From the NCBI GenBank assembly GCA_030601605.1, contig JAUVTI010000003.1:1-35931 (forward strand): a stretch of DNA of 35,931 bases, read 5' to 3'. The stretch comes from Gemmatimonadales bacterium. Lineage in GTDB: Bacteria > Gemmatimonadota > Gemmatimonadetes > Gemmatimonadales > GWC2-71-9. The notes under the pieces were generated by a model, which saw nothing but the letters and a program-made list of their open reading frames with translations, searched no databases and was not told the DNA's origin. A program made the position numbers and the translations under genes. Below, piece after piece: positions 11,464-20,792 of this stretch. The number at the start of each line of letters is the position of its first letter. Position 1 is the stretch's first letter.

Positions 11464-13707
11464 ATGGGTGTGAGCTTCCGCACGGTTTGTCTCTCGATAG
11501 CTGGGCTATTTGTGGCACTGAACGTCGCCGCCCAGACTCCGGTGCAGCGGGATTCCGTCGAGGCGTTTCGCGACTCGCTCGCGGCGATCGACGACACCAT
11601 CGCGCTGCGTGAGCTGGAGTCTGCGATGATCGACGTGGCAAGGGTCGATCGCGACAATGCCCTGCTGCACGTCAAGCTGGGCTTCCTCGCGTATCGGTTG
11701 GGTGAGCTCACGGGTGCGAAGCAGCACCTCAACGACGCGGGGTCGGAGTTCGAGTGGGCGGCCGACCTCGAGCCGGAATGGCCCTACCCGTGGTACGGGC
11801 TGGGGCTGGCTGAGCTGGCGATGGGCGAGGTGTCGATGATCGCGCTGGAGAACATCCGGCAGGCTCTCGGCCTGGACTATCTGTCCAGGGCGGCGCGGGC
11901 CTTCGGAATGGCGGCCCTGGCCGATCCGGCGTTTGCGAACGCGATCGTGGACCTGGCCGAGACCGCCATGGCGCAGCGCGTCAGGCCCCGGCTGGAGCTC
12001 GCGCTCGGAGCGGTGCGTGAGGCGGCGCGGACGACCGCAGCCCGGATTCCCGAGGTCCAGCTTGCGCGCGGGCGGGTCGAGCGGATGGTGGGAGAGGGAG
12101 ACTCGGCGCTCGCTGCGTTCGAGCAGTACCTGGTGCTTGGAGGAGATTCTGGAATCGGGTATCTGGAAGTGGCGCGCACATTGTTCTACGTGAATCGGCC
12201 GCAGCAAGCGGAGTCGCTGTATTACGCCGGCGCTCCGCTCGCCGTGTTGCCGAAAGCCGTCGCGGCCACGCGCGAGGATCTGAGCTGGGTGGCCACGCCG
12301 GAGGAGCTCGAGTCGTTCGACCTCACCCCGACCGAGGAGCGGGCCGACTGGCTGCGCGACTTCTGGCTCCGCCGCGACGTGGCCGAGGCCAGGGCGCCGG
12401 GGGACCGGCTGCAGGAGCACTACCGGCGCTACTTCTACTCGCTGCACAACTACGCGCTCATGTCCCGGCACCGCCGCTACGGTCCGGTGAACCCATTCCG
12501 AACCGAGCAGCGGATGTTCGACGACCGCGGGATCATCTACTTGCGGCACGGAGAGCCGGACGAGCGGGCTTTCTTCAACGCGCCGGGCGTGGACCCCAAC
12601 GAGTCGTGGCTCTACATGCGGCCTGACGAGAACCAGATCTTCCACTTCGTGGCCGCCGGCGACCTGCAGGACTACAAGCTGGTCGAGAGCCTCACCGACA
12701 TACTCGGCCTCGGGGTCTCGATCGAGCTTCAGGCGTCGGGCAGGAGTCACCCGGGGACCCAGGATCTCTACCTGTCTCGCATGACGCTGGATCCGGTCTA
12801 CCAGCGTCTCACGACGACCAGTGCGGCCGGGCAGGGGCGCGTGATGGCGCGCGAGCGCCAGATGGGCGAGCGGGCCATCGCGTTCGGCACGACCACGGAC
12901 AGCTACCGGCTGCGGTTCGAGTTCCCGCTGGGAGCCACGGTGCAGCACTACGTGATCGGCGACCCGGACGGCGATGGCGGGCAGGTGTTGGTGGTGTTCG
13001 CCATCCCGGGCTCGGCGGTTGCGGCGCAGCCCCTGGGTGAGCGCCTCGCCTACCCGGTGCGGATGCGCGTGGTGGCGGCATCGCAGAGTGACGACTACGT
13101 CGCCTACCTCGACACGACGCGTGTGTTCATGACCTCGGAGCCGATCGGGCCACACCAGCACCTGAGTGGCTACCTGACGGTCCCCGTGCCGCACGGCGAC
13201 TATGTCGTCCGAGTGGTGTTGGGGCAGCCGTGGCGGGACGTCGGCGAGGTTCACCTCGCCGAAGGCACGGTCGTGCCGGACTTCTCGGCCGACTCGCTCA
13301 CGGTCAGCGACCTGATCGTGGGGCGCGAGGGCTCGGGTCTGGTCTGGCGGGTGGGTGACAGGGCCATGAACCTCAATCCTCTGCACGATTTTCCCCAGGG
13401 CGCCGACCTGGACGTCTACTACGAGGTGCACGGACTGGAGCGCGGCACGCTGTATCGCACGCGGCTCGAGGTGCACAAGCAGGGTGGAGGCTCGATCTTC
13501 GGCTGGATTGGGAGGCTGTTCGGGGGTGGCGGTCCGCCCATCTCCATCTCGTTCGATGGCGTCGCAGAGGGCCGCGCCACGACGGTGCTGCGTCAGGTGG
13601 ACATCAGCTCGCTCAAGCCGGGCAGCTATCGCCTCAAGATCGTCGTCGAGGACCCCGTCAGCGGGGCGGAAGTCGAGCGCGAATCCGAATTGAAAGTCGT
13701 TCAATAA
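11464..13707 (+). CDS. GWxTD domain-containing protein with TPR-like N-terminal region, predicted secreted
   Basis: Signal peptide MGVSFRTVCLSIAGLFVALNVAAQ. Family signature region DWLRDFWLRRDVAEARAPGDRLQEHYRRYFYSLHNYA...FRTEQRMFDDRGIIYLRHGEPDERAF. The ORF-track TTG start at 11392 is less likely than the ATG at 11464. Confidence 0.8.
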   Translation: MGVSFRTVCLSIAGLFVALNVAAQTPVQRDSVEAFRDSLAAIDDTIALRELESAMIDVARVDRDNALLHVKLGFLAYRLGELTGAKQHLNDAGSEFEWAADLEPEWPYPWYGLGLAELAMGEVSMIALENIRQALGLDYLSRAARAFGMAALADPAFANAIVDLAETAMAQRVRPRLELALGAVREAARTTAARIPEVQLARGRVERMVGEGDSALAAFEQYLVLGGDSGIGYLEVARTLFYVNRPQQAESLYYAGAPLAVLPKAVAATREDLSWVATPEELESFDLTPTEERADWLRDFWLRRDVAEARAPGDRLQEHYRRYFYSLHNYALMSRHRRYGPVNPFRTEQRMFDDRGIIYLRHGEPDERAFFNAPGVDPNESWLYMRPDENQIFHFVAAGDLQDYKLVESLTDILGLGVSIELQASGRSHPGTQDLYLSRMTLDPVYQRLTTTSAAGQGRVMARERQMGERAIAFGTTTDSYRLRFEFPLGATVQHYVIGDPDGDGGQVLVVFAIPGSAVAAQPLGERLAYPVRMRVVAASQSDDYVAYLDTTRVFMTSEPIGPHQHLSGYLTVPVPHGDYVVRVVLGQPWRDVGEVHLAEGTVVPDFSADSLTVSDLIVGREGSGLVWRVGDRAMNLNPLHDFPQGADLDVYYEVHGLERGTLYRTRLEVHKQGGGSIFGWIGRLFGGGGPPISISFDGVAEGRATTVLRQVDISSLKPGSYRLKIVVEDPVSGAEVERESELKVVQ

Positions 13708-13714
13708 CACGCGC

Positions 13715-13744
13715 TTGACAGTGTTCGAACGCGGCCAATAGTTT
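13715..13744 (+). promoter_or_regulatory. Candidate sigma70-type promoter for the second Ser/Thr kinase
   Basis: Perfect TTGACA (13715-13720), 18-bp spacer, TAGTTT (13739-13744). GAGGAG Shine-Dalgarno lies just before the ATG at 13765. Confidence 0.5.
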
Positions 13745-13764
13745 GAGAGTTCCAGAGGAGATTG

Positions 13765-15735
13765 ATGTTCTGTTCGCGTTGCGGTACGGAAGTCGATAAT
13801 CAGGCCAGGTTCTGTCCTTCCTGCGGCCTGGATCTCGCTACGACCACGCCCCTGGCTGCCGTACAGCCGGAGCGGGACGCCGAGAACGAGCTCGACGCCG
13901 TCCGCGACGCGCTGAAGGAAGAGTGGGAGATCGAGAAGGAGCTGGGTCGCGGTGGCATGGCCATCGTCTTCAGGGCCCACGACAAGCACCTCCACCGCGA
14001 CGTGGCAATCAAGGTGCTCCCGTTCTCGCTCGCCTTCGACGCCGAATTCGTGGAGCGCTTCCAGCGCGAGGCGCGCACGGCCGCCCAGCTCGAGCACCCG
14101 CACATCATCCCGATCTACCGCGTCGGCAAGACCGGCAGGGTGATCTTCTTCGTGATGAAGTACCTGCGCGGCGGGGCGCTGTCGGAGCTGCTCGCCGAGC
14201 GGGGCTCCCTCACGCCCAACCAGATCAGACAGGTCCTGGTGCAGACGGGCGGAGCGCTCGGCTACGCTCACCAGCACGGCATCGTGCACCGCGACATCAA
14301 GCCCGACAACATCATGTTCGACGAGTTGGGCCAGGCGGTGCTGACGGATTTCGGTATCGCCAAGGCGGCGACCGGCTCGCGGCTCACGGGCACCGGCATG
14401 TCCATCGGGACGCCGCACTACATGAGCCCTGAGCAGGCGCGCGCCCAGCCACTGGACGGACGCAGCGACATCTACTCGCTCGGCGTCGTGGCCTATCAGT
14501 GTCTCACAGGCACCGTCCCGTTCGACGGCGAGGACGCGTTCTCCATCGGCTACAAGCACATCATGGAGGAGGTGCCGGCCCCCGAGCTGCACACCAACGA
14601 GGAGCGCTCGCTGATGGGGGTCATCCGGCGCATGATGGCCAAGCAGGCGGACGAGCGGTTCCAGAACGCCGGAGAGCTGATAGCGGGACTGGAGGGACGC
14701 TTCAGGACACCGGCGCGGCCCACGCCCGCCACCACCTCTGCCGAGGCACCGACCTCGGTGATGGAGTCCAAGCCGACCGCGTCCAAGGCCATCCCACCCG
14801 ACGCCCGGCCTTCGACGCCCACCACGCCGATTCCGGCGGCTCAGTTCGATCCCGCGAAGGAGAAGAAGCGCAGCGGAGTGCTGGTCGGCATGGTAACCGT
14901 GCTGCTGCTGGGGCTGGGCGGTGCGAGCGGCTACTGGTACTTCGGGATGGATGCCGCGTGGCCTCCGTTCCCGGCTGCAGGCGGCGGTGTCGTGCCGGCC
15001 GAGTCCACGGCCGTCGCGGTCGACGATTCGCTGGGCGCCGGAGCCGGGGACTCGCTCGCGCTTGCCGCCGGCGACTCGGGGGCTGCCCCGGCGGACTCGG
15101 GCGCGACCGTCGACACCAGCGCCTCCGTGCCGGTCGCCGAGCTGCCGCCGACGGGAGTGCTGCACCTGACCGGTGTGCCCTCGCTCGCCCGCGTGACGGT
15201 GGACGGGGACGTGCAGACGGGCGAGTTCATCACCGTCGATCCGGGAACCATGCGGATCCGGGTGACCAAGACGGGACACGACACGTTCACGACGAGGGCG
15301 TCGGTGGGACGCGGCGACACGGTGAAGGTCGCCGTCCGGCTGAATGCGCTGGTCGCCGCAGCCGACACGCCGACCCCGCGGCGGCCGCGCCCCCGGCCGC
15401 TCGAGTACTACTGCGCCGATCCGATCACGGCGGGGGCGGACTACAACGCCGGCGACCGCTGCTTCGACACCGGCCCGCGGCCGTTGGCGGCGGGACTGGT
15501 GCCCGTGCGGCCCGAGATAGCGCAGCAGCAGCCCACTCCGGTCCGACTGTGGGTGAAGGTGCGCGCCGACAGCTCAGTCGGCGAAATCAAGTGGGTGCGA
15601 CAGTCCAACGTGCAGGCGTTCACCCTGAGTGCTGCGCGGTTTGCGATGGATCAGATGACCTACTCGCCCGCCCAGAAGGGCGGCCAGGCGGTGGACGGCT
15701 GGGTCCGCATGGCGCTGCGCGCGAGGCCCCAGTAG
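13765..15735 (+). CDS. Ser/Thr protein kinase: N-terminal zinc ribbon, kinase, TM, PEGA domain, TonB C-terminal-like domain
   Basis: MFCSRCGTEVDNQARFCPSCGLDL; LGRGGMAIVFRAHD, HRDIKPDNIM, DFGIAKAA, GTPHYMSPEQA; TM VLVGMVTVLLLGLGGASGYWYF; PEGA-like GVLHLTGVPSLARVTVDG...VTKTGHDTF; C-terminal PVRLWVKVRADSSVGEIKWVRQSNVQAFTLSAARFAMDQMTYSPAQKGGQAVDGWVRMALR resembles TonB_C. Confidence 0.93.
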   Translation: MFCSRCGTEVDNQARFCPSCGLDLATTTPLAAVQPERDAENELDAVRDALKEEWEIEKELGRGGMAIVFRAHDKHLHRDVAIKVLPFSLAFDAEFVERFQREARTAAQLEHPHIIPIYRVGKTGRVIFFVMKYLRGGALSELLAERGSLTPNQIRQVLVQTGGALGYAHQHGIVHRDIKPDNIMFDELGQAVLTDFGIAKAATGSRLTGTGMSIGTPHYMSPEQARAQPLDGRSDIYSLGVVAYQCLTGTVPFDGEDAFSIGYKHIMEEVPAPELHTNEERSLMGVIRRMMAKQADERFQNAGELIAGLEGRFRTPARPTPATTSAEAPTSVMESKPTASKAIPPDARPSTPTTPIPAAQFDPAKEKKRSGVLVGMVTVLLLGLGGASGYWYFGMDAAWPPFPAAGGGVVPAESTAVAVDDSLGAGAGDSLALAAGDSGAAPADSGATVDTSASVPVAELPPTGVLHLTGVPSLARVTVDGDVQTGEFITVDPGTMRIRVTKTGHDTFTTRASVGRGDTVKVAVRLNALVAAADTPTPRRPRPRPLEYYCADPITAGADYNAGDRCFDTGPRPLAAGLVPVRPEIAQQQPTPVRLWVKVRADSSVGEIKWVRQSNVQAFTLSAARFAMDQMTYSPAQKGGQAVDGWVRMALRARPQ

Positions 15736-15748
15736 TAGAGCACGCTTC

Positions 15749-16261
15749 GTGATTCATCCCAGTGCCTACATCGCCCCGGGGGCCGTGGTCCTCGGGGCCG
15801 TTTCTTTGGGCGAAGACGCCAGCATCTGGTACAACGCCGTGGTGCGGGCGGACCTGGCGCCCATCTCGATCGGGGCCCAGACCAACATCCAGGATCTCAC
15901 CACGGTCCACGTGGACGAGGAGGTGCCGTGCACCATCGGACGGCGCGTTGGGGTCGGGCACCGCGCGATCCTGCATGGCTGCACTGTCGAGGACGAATGC
16001 TTGATTGGGATGGGGGTCAGCCTCCTGAGCCACGTGCACGTGGGCGCCGGCTCGGTCGTAGGCGCCGGATCGGTGGTGAAGGAAGGCACCCAGATCCCGC
16101 CGGGCTCGTTGGTGATCGGCGTGCCCGCTCGGGTGGTGCGCCCCGTGGATGACGCGCTGCGGCAGCGCATCCAGACGACGTGGGAGCACTACGTCGAACA
16201 GGCGCGCCAGCATCGCTCCGGCGCGATCGTGCGGCACCCGAGCACGCCCAGCCCCGGCTAG
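15749..16261 (+). CDS. Gamma-carbonic anhydrase family protein (left-handed beta-helix hexapeptide repeats)
   Basis: IHPSAYIAPGAVVLGAVSLGEDASIWYNAVVRADLAPISIGAQTNIQDLTTVHVDE...GVGHRAILHGCTVEDECLIGMG...VIGVPARVVRP. GTG start. Confidence 0.93.
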   Translation: MIHPSAYIAPGAVVLGAVSLGEDASIWYNAVVRADLAPISIGAQTNIQDLTTVHVDEEVPCTIGRRVGVGHRAILHGCTVEDECLIGMGVSLLSHVHVGAGSVVGAGSVVKEGTQIPPGSLVIGVPARVVRPVDDALRQRIQTTWEHYVEQARQHRSGAIVRHPSTPSPG

Positions 16262-16443
16262 CAATTATGTGATGTGAACAACGAGGAGCCACGGTGTTCA
16301 GTGGTCGTCAGCGGCCACTTGCGTGACCCCCCGATCACTTCTACCTTGCCCCTCCGCGCGAACCTCCGGTTGTTGCATTACTCCGCGTCGATTCTCTGTT
16401 AGCTTTGATGGGATGGATCAATTCGAACCCAGGTGGGGACTTG

Positions 16444-18930
16444 ATGGGCTTTGCGGGTGATTCGGAGCGGCGCATGACGCCGCAACTCAGCGACAACGCG
16501 GTCACGGTTCTCCGGCGCCGCTACCTGATCAAGAACGAGCAGGGCGAGGCAGACGAGCAGCCGGAGGATTTGTTCTGGCGCGTGGCCCGCACCATAGCGG
16601 CAGCCGATGCCACGTACGGCGCCAGCGCCGGCGCGGTGGAGGCCGTGGCGGAGACATTCTACGAGCTGATGGCCACCCGCGTGTGGATGCCCAACAGCCC
16701 GACCCTGATGAACGCCGGCCGCCCCCTCGGGCAGCTCTCCGCCTGCTTCGTGCTTCCCGTGGAGGACTCCCTCGCATCGGGTAAGGCGGGCATCTACGAC
16801 ACGCTGCGCAACATGGCGTTGGTGCACCAGTCGGGTGGGGGCACCGGGTTCGGGTTCTCGCGGCTGCGGCCCAGGAACGACATCGTGCGGTCCACGATGG
16901 GAGTGGCATCGGGGCCGGTGTCGTTCATGTCGCTTTACGACGCCTCCACCGACGTCGTGAAGCAGGGCGGCACCCGCCGCGGAGCCAACATGGGCATCCT
17001 GCGGGTGGACCACCCGGACATTCTCGAGTTCATCTCCTGCAAGGACGACACCAGCAAGATCACCAACTTCAACATCTCGGTGGCGGTCACCGACGCCTTC
17101 ATGAAGGCGGTGGAAGAGGGTGGGGAGTACGATCTCATTCACCCGCGGGGCGACAAGGTGGTCGGCCAGCTGGACGCGCGCGATGTGTTCGACAGGATCG
17201 TCCACGGCGCCTGGAAGACCGGCGAGCCGGGCGTGTTCTTCATCGACGAGGCCAACCGCTACAACCCGGTCCCGCACCTGGGCAGCTACGAGGCCACCAA
17301 TCCGTGTGGTGAGCAACCGCTGTTGCCGTACGACGTCTGCAATCTCGGCTCCGTCAACGTCGGGCTGTTCGTCAAGAACGGCGAGGTGGACTGGGACGGC
17401 CTGCGGCGCGCGGTGCACCTGTGCACGCACTTCCTCGACAACGTCATCGACGTGAACAAGTACCCGCTCTCCGAGATCACCGACCTGGCGAACCGCATCC
17501 GCCGCATCGGCCTCGGTATCATGGGTTGGGCCGACTTCCTGGTGCGGCTTGGTGTTCCCTACAACTCGGAGGACGCCACCGAGTGGGCGCACCGGCTGAT
17601 GAAGTTCGTGGACGAGGAATCCAAGGTAGAGAGCGAGCGTCTCGCGCAGGAGCGGGGCGTGTTCCCGGAGTGGGAGCGCAGCATCTGGGGGCCGGACGAG
17701 ACCTGCGCGCGTGACGCGCACGGGCAGCGTATCCGGCCGCTCAGGCGGCTGCGGCACTGCAATCTCACGACCGTGGCGCCCACCGGCACGAGCTCGATCA
17801 TTGCCGGGTGCTCCTCGGGCATCGAGCCGTTGTTTGCGGTGGCGTTCATGCGCAACCAGGCCGGCGTGCTGATGCCCGATGTCAACGAGGACTTCGTGGC
17901 GATCGCGAAGCGTGAGGGATGGTACTCGGAGGAGCTGGTCAAGCGCGTTGCCGAAGAGGGCCACATCGACTTCCCCGAGGTCCCGGAGCAGTGGCGCAAG
18001 GTGTTCATGACTGCGCACGACGTGACGCCCGCGTGGCACATCAGGATGCAGGCAGCGTTCCAGGACGCCACGGACAGCGCGATCAGCAAGACCTGCAATT
18101 TCCCGCATGCTGCCACTGAGAGCGACGTGCGCGAGATATATGAGCTCGCGTACGAGCTGCGCTGCAAGGGTGTGACGGTGTACCGTGACGGCAGCCGCGA
18201 GATGCAGGTCTTGTCGACCGGAAAGACCGCCAGGAAGGTGCAGGAGCAGGCCGGAGGCGAGAACGATGCTGCACGGATCGAGCTGGCCGAGCTCAAGGCG
18301 ACCATCGCCGAGCTCGAGGCCGAGTTGGACCTCACGCGGAAGAACCTGCACGAGGCGGAGGCAGAGAACCTGCAGCGGCGCGCCAAGCGGTCGCGGCCGG
18401 AGATGCTGCGCGGCACCACGCGGCGGCTCGAGACCCCTCTGGGTACGCTCTACGTCACCATCACCGAGGATGACCTGGGGCAGCCGTTCGAGATCTTCAT
18501 GAGCCTGGGCAAGGCCGGGGGAGCCCTGATGGCCGACGTGGAGGCGATGGGCCGGCTGATCTCTCTGGCGCTGCGCTCGGGGATCCCGATCTCCGGAGTC
18601 TACCGGCAGTTGCGTGGCATTTCGTCCGACCGTGCGGTCGGGCTCGGGCCGAGCAAGGTTCTGTCGGTCCCGGACGCCATCGGCATCGCGATCGAGCGGT
18701 GGATGCAGGAGAAGCAGGGAGTACAGCAGGACCTGCTGGACCGCGAGGTGAGCGACGTGACCGCCTCGGCGCAGCGCGGGCCGGTGGCCGGTCTGGAAGG
18801 AACGATGTTCGAGATCCACAACAACGACGCGCAACAGATGCCCGGGGCGTGCCCCGACTGCGGTTCGCAGCTGGAGTTCGCCGAGGGTTGCGTCAAGTGC
18901 CACGTGTGCGGCTACAGCGAGTGCGGCTGA
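16444..18930 (+). CDS. nrdJ: Adenosylcobalamin-dependent (class II) ribonucleoside-diphosphate reductase
   Basis: NSPTLMNAG, LSACFVLPVEDSL, HQSGGGTGFGFSRLRP, GGTRRGANMGILRVDHPDI, NPCGEQPLLPYDVCNLGSVNV, PTGTSSIIAGCSSGIEPLF; TSCPD domain and C-terminal redox motif CPDCGSQLEFAEGCVKCHVCGYSECG. Alternative start at 16408. Confidence 0.96.
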   Translation: MGFAGDSERRMTPQLSDNAVTVLRRRYLIKNEQGEADEQPEDLFWRVARTIAAADATYGASAGAVEAVAETFYELMATRVWMPNSPTLMNAGRPLGQLSACFVLPVEDSLASGKAGIYDTLRNMALVHQSGGGTGFGFSRLRPRNDIVRSTMGVASGPVSFMSLYDASTDVVKQGGTRRGANMGILRVDHPDILEFISCKDDTSKITNFNISVAVTDAFMKAVEEGGEYDLIHPRGDKVVGQLDARDVFDRIVHGAWKTGEPGVFFIDEANRYNPVPHLGSYEATNPCGEQPLLPYDVCNLGSVNVGLFVKNGEVDWDGLRRAVHLCTHFLDNVIDVNKYPLSEITDLANRIRRIGLGIMGWADFLVRLGVPYNSEDATEWAHRLMKFVDEESKVESERLAQERGVFPEWERSIWGPDETCARDAHGQRIRPLRRLRHCNLTTVAPTGTSSIIAGCSSGIEPLFAVAFMRNQAGVLMPDVNEDFVAIAKREGWYSEELVKRVAEEGHIDFPEVPEQWRKVFMTAHDVTPAWHIRMQAAFQDATDSAISKTCNFPHAATESDVREIYELAYELRCKGVTVYRDGSREMQVLSTGKTARKVQEQAGGENDAARIELAELKATIAELEAELDLTRKNLHEAEAENLQRRAKRSRPEMLRGTTRRLETPLGTLYVTITEDDLGQPFEIFMSLGKAGGALMADVEAMGRLISLALRSGIPISGVYRQLRGISSDRAVGLGPSKVLSVPDAIGIAIERWMQEKQGVQQDLLDREVSDVTASAQRGPVAGLEGTMFEIHNNDAQQMPGACPDCGSQLEFAEGCVKCHVCGYSECG

Positions 18931-18969
18931 GGAAGCCGATCCGGCGAGACCGACGCGGGCGGATGGATG

Positions 18970-18996
18970 AGGGGGCGCGGGGACGCGCCCCCTTTT
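18970..18996 (+). terminator. Rho-independent terminator downstream of nrdJ
   Basis: Perfect 9-bp GC stem GGGGGCGCG / CGCGCCCCC with loop GGGA, followed by TTTT, 40 nt after the nrdJ stop. Confidence 0.85.
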
Positions 18997-19054
18997 CGTT
19001 GTGGGAGCCCTGCTGGTATCTTGGTCGGGACACCAGCTCGGATCTGGATTCGAC

Positions 19055-19240
19055 ATGTTGACACGCCTCACCCGCTACGTTCACACTCTGCGCAGCGAGC
19101 GCCGCAGCCTCGGCTGGCGCGGACTCGTGCGCAAGCGCGGATGGGCGCTGGTTCTGCTGGTGGTGGCGTTCTATCTGGTTCGGGACCTCGTGCTCTATGT
19201 GGCGATCCCGCTGGCAGTGGTGATGGGCTTGTCGCGTTGA
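19055..19240 (+). CDS. Small (61 aa) predicted membrane protein of unknown function
   Basis: MLTRLTRYVHTLRSERRSLGWRGLVRKRGWALVLLVVAFYLVRDLVLYVAIPLAVVMGLSR: basic N-terminus plus a hydrophobic C-terminal half, followed closely by the next gene. Confidence 0.6.
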   Translation: MLTRLTRYVHTLRSERRSLGWRGLVRKRGWALVLLVVAFYLVRDLVLYVAIPLAVVMGLSR

Positions 19241-19257
19241 TGGTGGGAGGAGCGATC

Positions 19258-19623
19258 ATGGCTGCGAAGAAGTGGGCGCGGGTGAAACGGTCTGGAGCCC
19301 ACGGGCTACGGCGGGGAGCGTGGTACCCGGTCGTGAACGACAAGAAGCCCGATCTCGTCTTCGTGGACGTCCACACGCGGAACGTGCCGGTATCGCGGGA
19401 GCTGGTCGAGCTCGCGCAAGGCGCGCCGGAGCGTTGGAGCGTCGTGATGTGGCAAGAGCAGGAGAATGGAGCGGGGCGCGCGAGCGACTCGGACTACGGC
19501 AAGATGTACGGGGTATGTCCCAACTGCCGCTCGCGGCAGAAGTTCTCTCCGCCGGGCGTGGCCGAGATGGAGTGCCCGGAGTGTGGAGGGAATTTCAAGG
19601 TGGATTGGGAGAACCCCTGTTGA
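19258..19623 (+). CDS. Hypothetical protein with C-terminal zinc ribbon (121 aa)
   Basis: MAAKKWARVKRSGAHGLRRGAWYPVV...[41 protein letters not shown] Shine-Dalgarno precedes the ATG. The longer ORF start at 18967 lies in the terminator region and is rejected. Confidence 0.75.
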   Translation: MAAKKWARVKRSGAHGLRRGAWYPVVNDKKPDLVFVDVHTRNVPVSRELVELAQGAPERWSVVMWQEQENGAGRASDSDYGKMYGVCPNCRSRQKFSPPGVAEMECPECGGNFKVDWENPC

Positions 19624-20789
19624 ACTCTCAGCCAATATTCACCGACCTCGTCGGCGTGATGACCGTGATCATCATGATCCCGGTCTTTTTCTTGTGGCTG
19701 GAGCGGACCACCCGCTGGAAGGTCTTCGAGTTCCTGCCGGCGATCGTCTGGATCTTCATCGCGCCCATCATCCTGTCCAACCTCAACGTCATCCCGAGGT
19801 CGTCGTCCATTTACACGACGTTCCGGTCGTTCGCGGTGCCGATGTTCATCGTGCTCATGCTGCTGGACATCGACATCCGCCAGGCGATGCGCGTGGCGTG
19901 GCGGGGCGCTGCGGTGATGGTCATGGGGGCGTTCGGGATCGTAATCGGGGCCGTCGTCGCGTTCGCCATGTTCCGCAGCGGGATGCCCGAGGGCACGTGG
20001 ATGGGCTTCGGGGCCCTCGCCGGGAGCTGGATCGGCGGCACCGGCAACCTCGCGGCCGTGGCCGACAGCCTGAACACGCCGGGCGAGATGGTCGGGATGG
20101 TCGTCCTGGTGGACAACATCGTCTACGTGCTCTACTTCCCGCTCATCCTCACCTGCAAGCGCTGGGCGAAGCAGTTCAACCGGTTCACGGGTGTTTCCGA
20201 AGAGGCGGTCGCGCACTTCGGTGATGCGGCGAAGGAGGTCGAGAAGAAGACACACGAAGTGCACTTCCGCGACGCGCTCACGCTGCTGGGCTTTGGGTTC
20301 GCCGCCATTCTCGCCGCAACCCAGCTCGCGCGCCTCTTTCCCGAGATCCAGCCGGTGTTCACGGAGCGCACCTGGGCAATCCTGCTGGTGACCACGATCG
20401 GTATCGCGATGTCGGCCACAAAACTCAAGGACGTGCCGGGGACCGAGCCGATCTCGATGACCTTCGTCTACATCTATATGACGATGATGGGTGCCCAGGC
20501 GGACCTGAGGAGCCTGGGCGGCGCGCAGTGGTTCATCATCGCGGGCTTCATCTGCATCGCGGTCCACTTCGTGTTCATCATCGCCGGCGCCAAGCTGTTC
20601 CGCATCGACGTGAGCATGGCGGCGGTCGCGAGCGTCTCGTCGGTGGGCGGCGCGGCGTCGGCGCCCGTGGCCGCCGGCTTCCACCGTGAGGAGCTGGTTC
20701 CGATCTCCATCATGCTGGCATTGATCGGGTACGCGCTGGGGAACTACCTGGGAGTCGCGACGGCCTATCTGTGCCAGCTGCTGGTGTGA
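19620..20789 (+). CDS. DUF819-family integral membrane protein
   Basis: Multi-TM protein; [54 protein letters not shown]..., [65 protein letters not shown] start overlaps the upstream stop (TTGA). Confidence 0.85.
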   Translation: MNSQPIFTDLVGVMTVIIMIPVFFLWLERTTRWKVFEFLPAIVWIFIAPIILSNLNVIPRSSSIYTTFRSFAVPMFIVLMLLDIDIRQAMRVAWRGAAVMVMGAFGIVIGAVVAFAMFRSGMPEGTWMGFGALAGSWIGGTGNLAAVADSLNTPGEMVGMVVLVDNIVYVLYFPLILTCKRWAKQFNRFTGVSEEAVAHFGDAAKEVEKKTHEVHFRDALTLLGFGFAAILAATQLARLFPEIQPVFTERTWAILLVTTIGIAMSATKLKDVPGTEPISMTFVYIYMTMMGAQADLRSLGGAQWFIIAGFICIAVHFVFIIAGAKLFRIDVSMAAVASVSSVGGAASAPVAAGFHREELVPISIMLALIGYALGNYLGVATAYLCQLLV

Positions 20790-20792
20790 GAG

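Noticed and set aside
11506-15279. 1257-aa minus-strand ORF antisense to the GWxTD and kinase genes
   Set aside because: Low-complexity R/H/E/D/G-rich translation typical of antisense frames in high-GC genes; the sense strand has clear domains across the span. Its length across two genes and a gap is notable but explained by codon bias.
16262-16443. Possible cobalamin riboswitch or NrdR box upstream of nrdJ
   Set aside because: I saw no B12-box-like sequence or paired NrdR-like palindromes in the 180-bp leader; a covariance search would be needed to exclude one.
16399-19071. 890-aa minus-strand ORF antisense to nrdJ
   Set aside because: Antisense shadow of a well-supported nrdJ; His/Arg/Asp-rich composition, no recognisable domain, and it crosses the nrdJ terminator.
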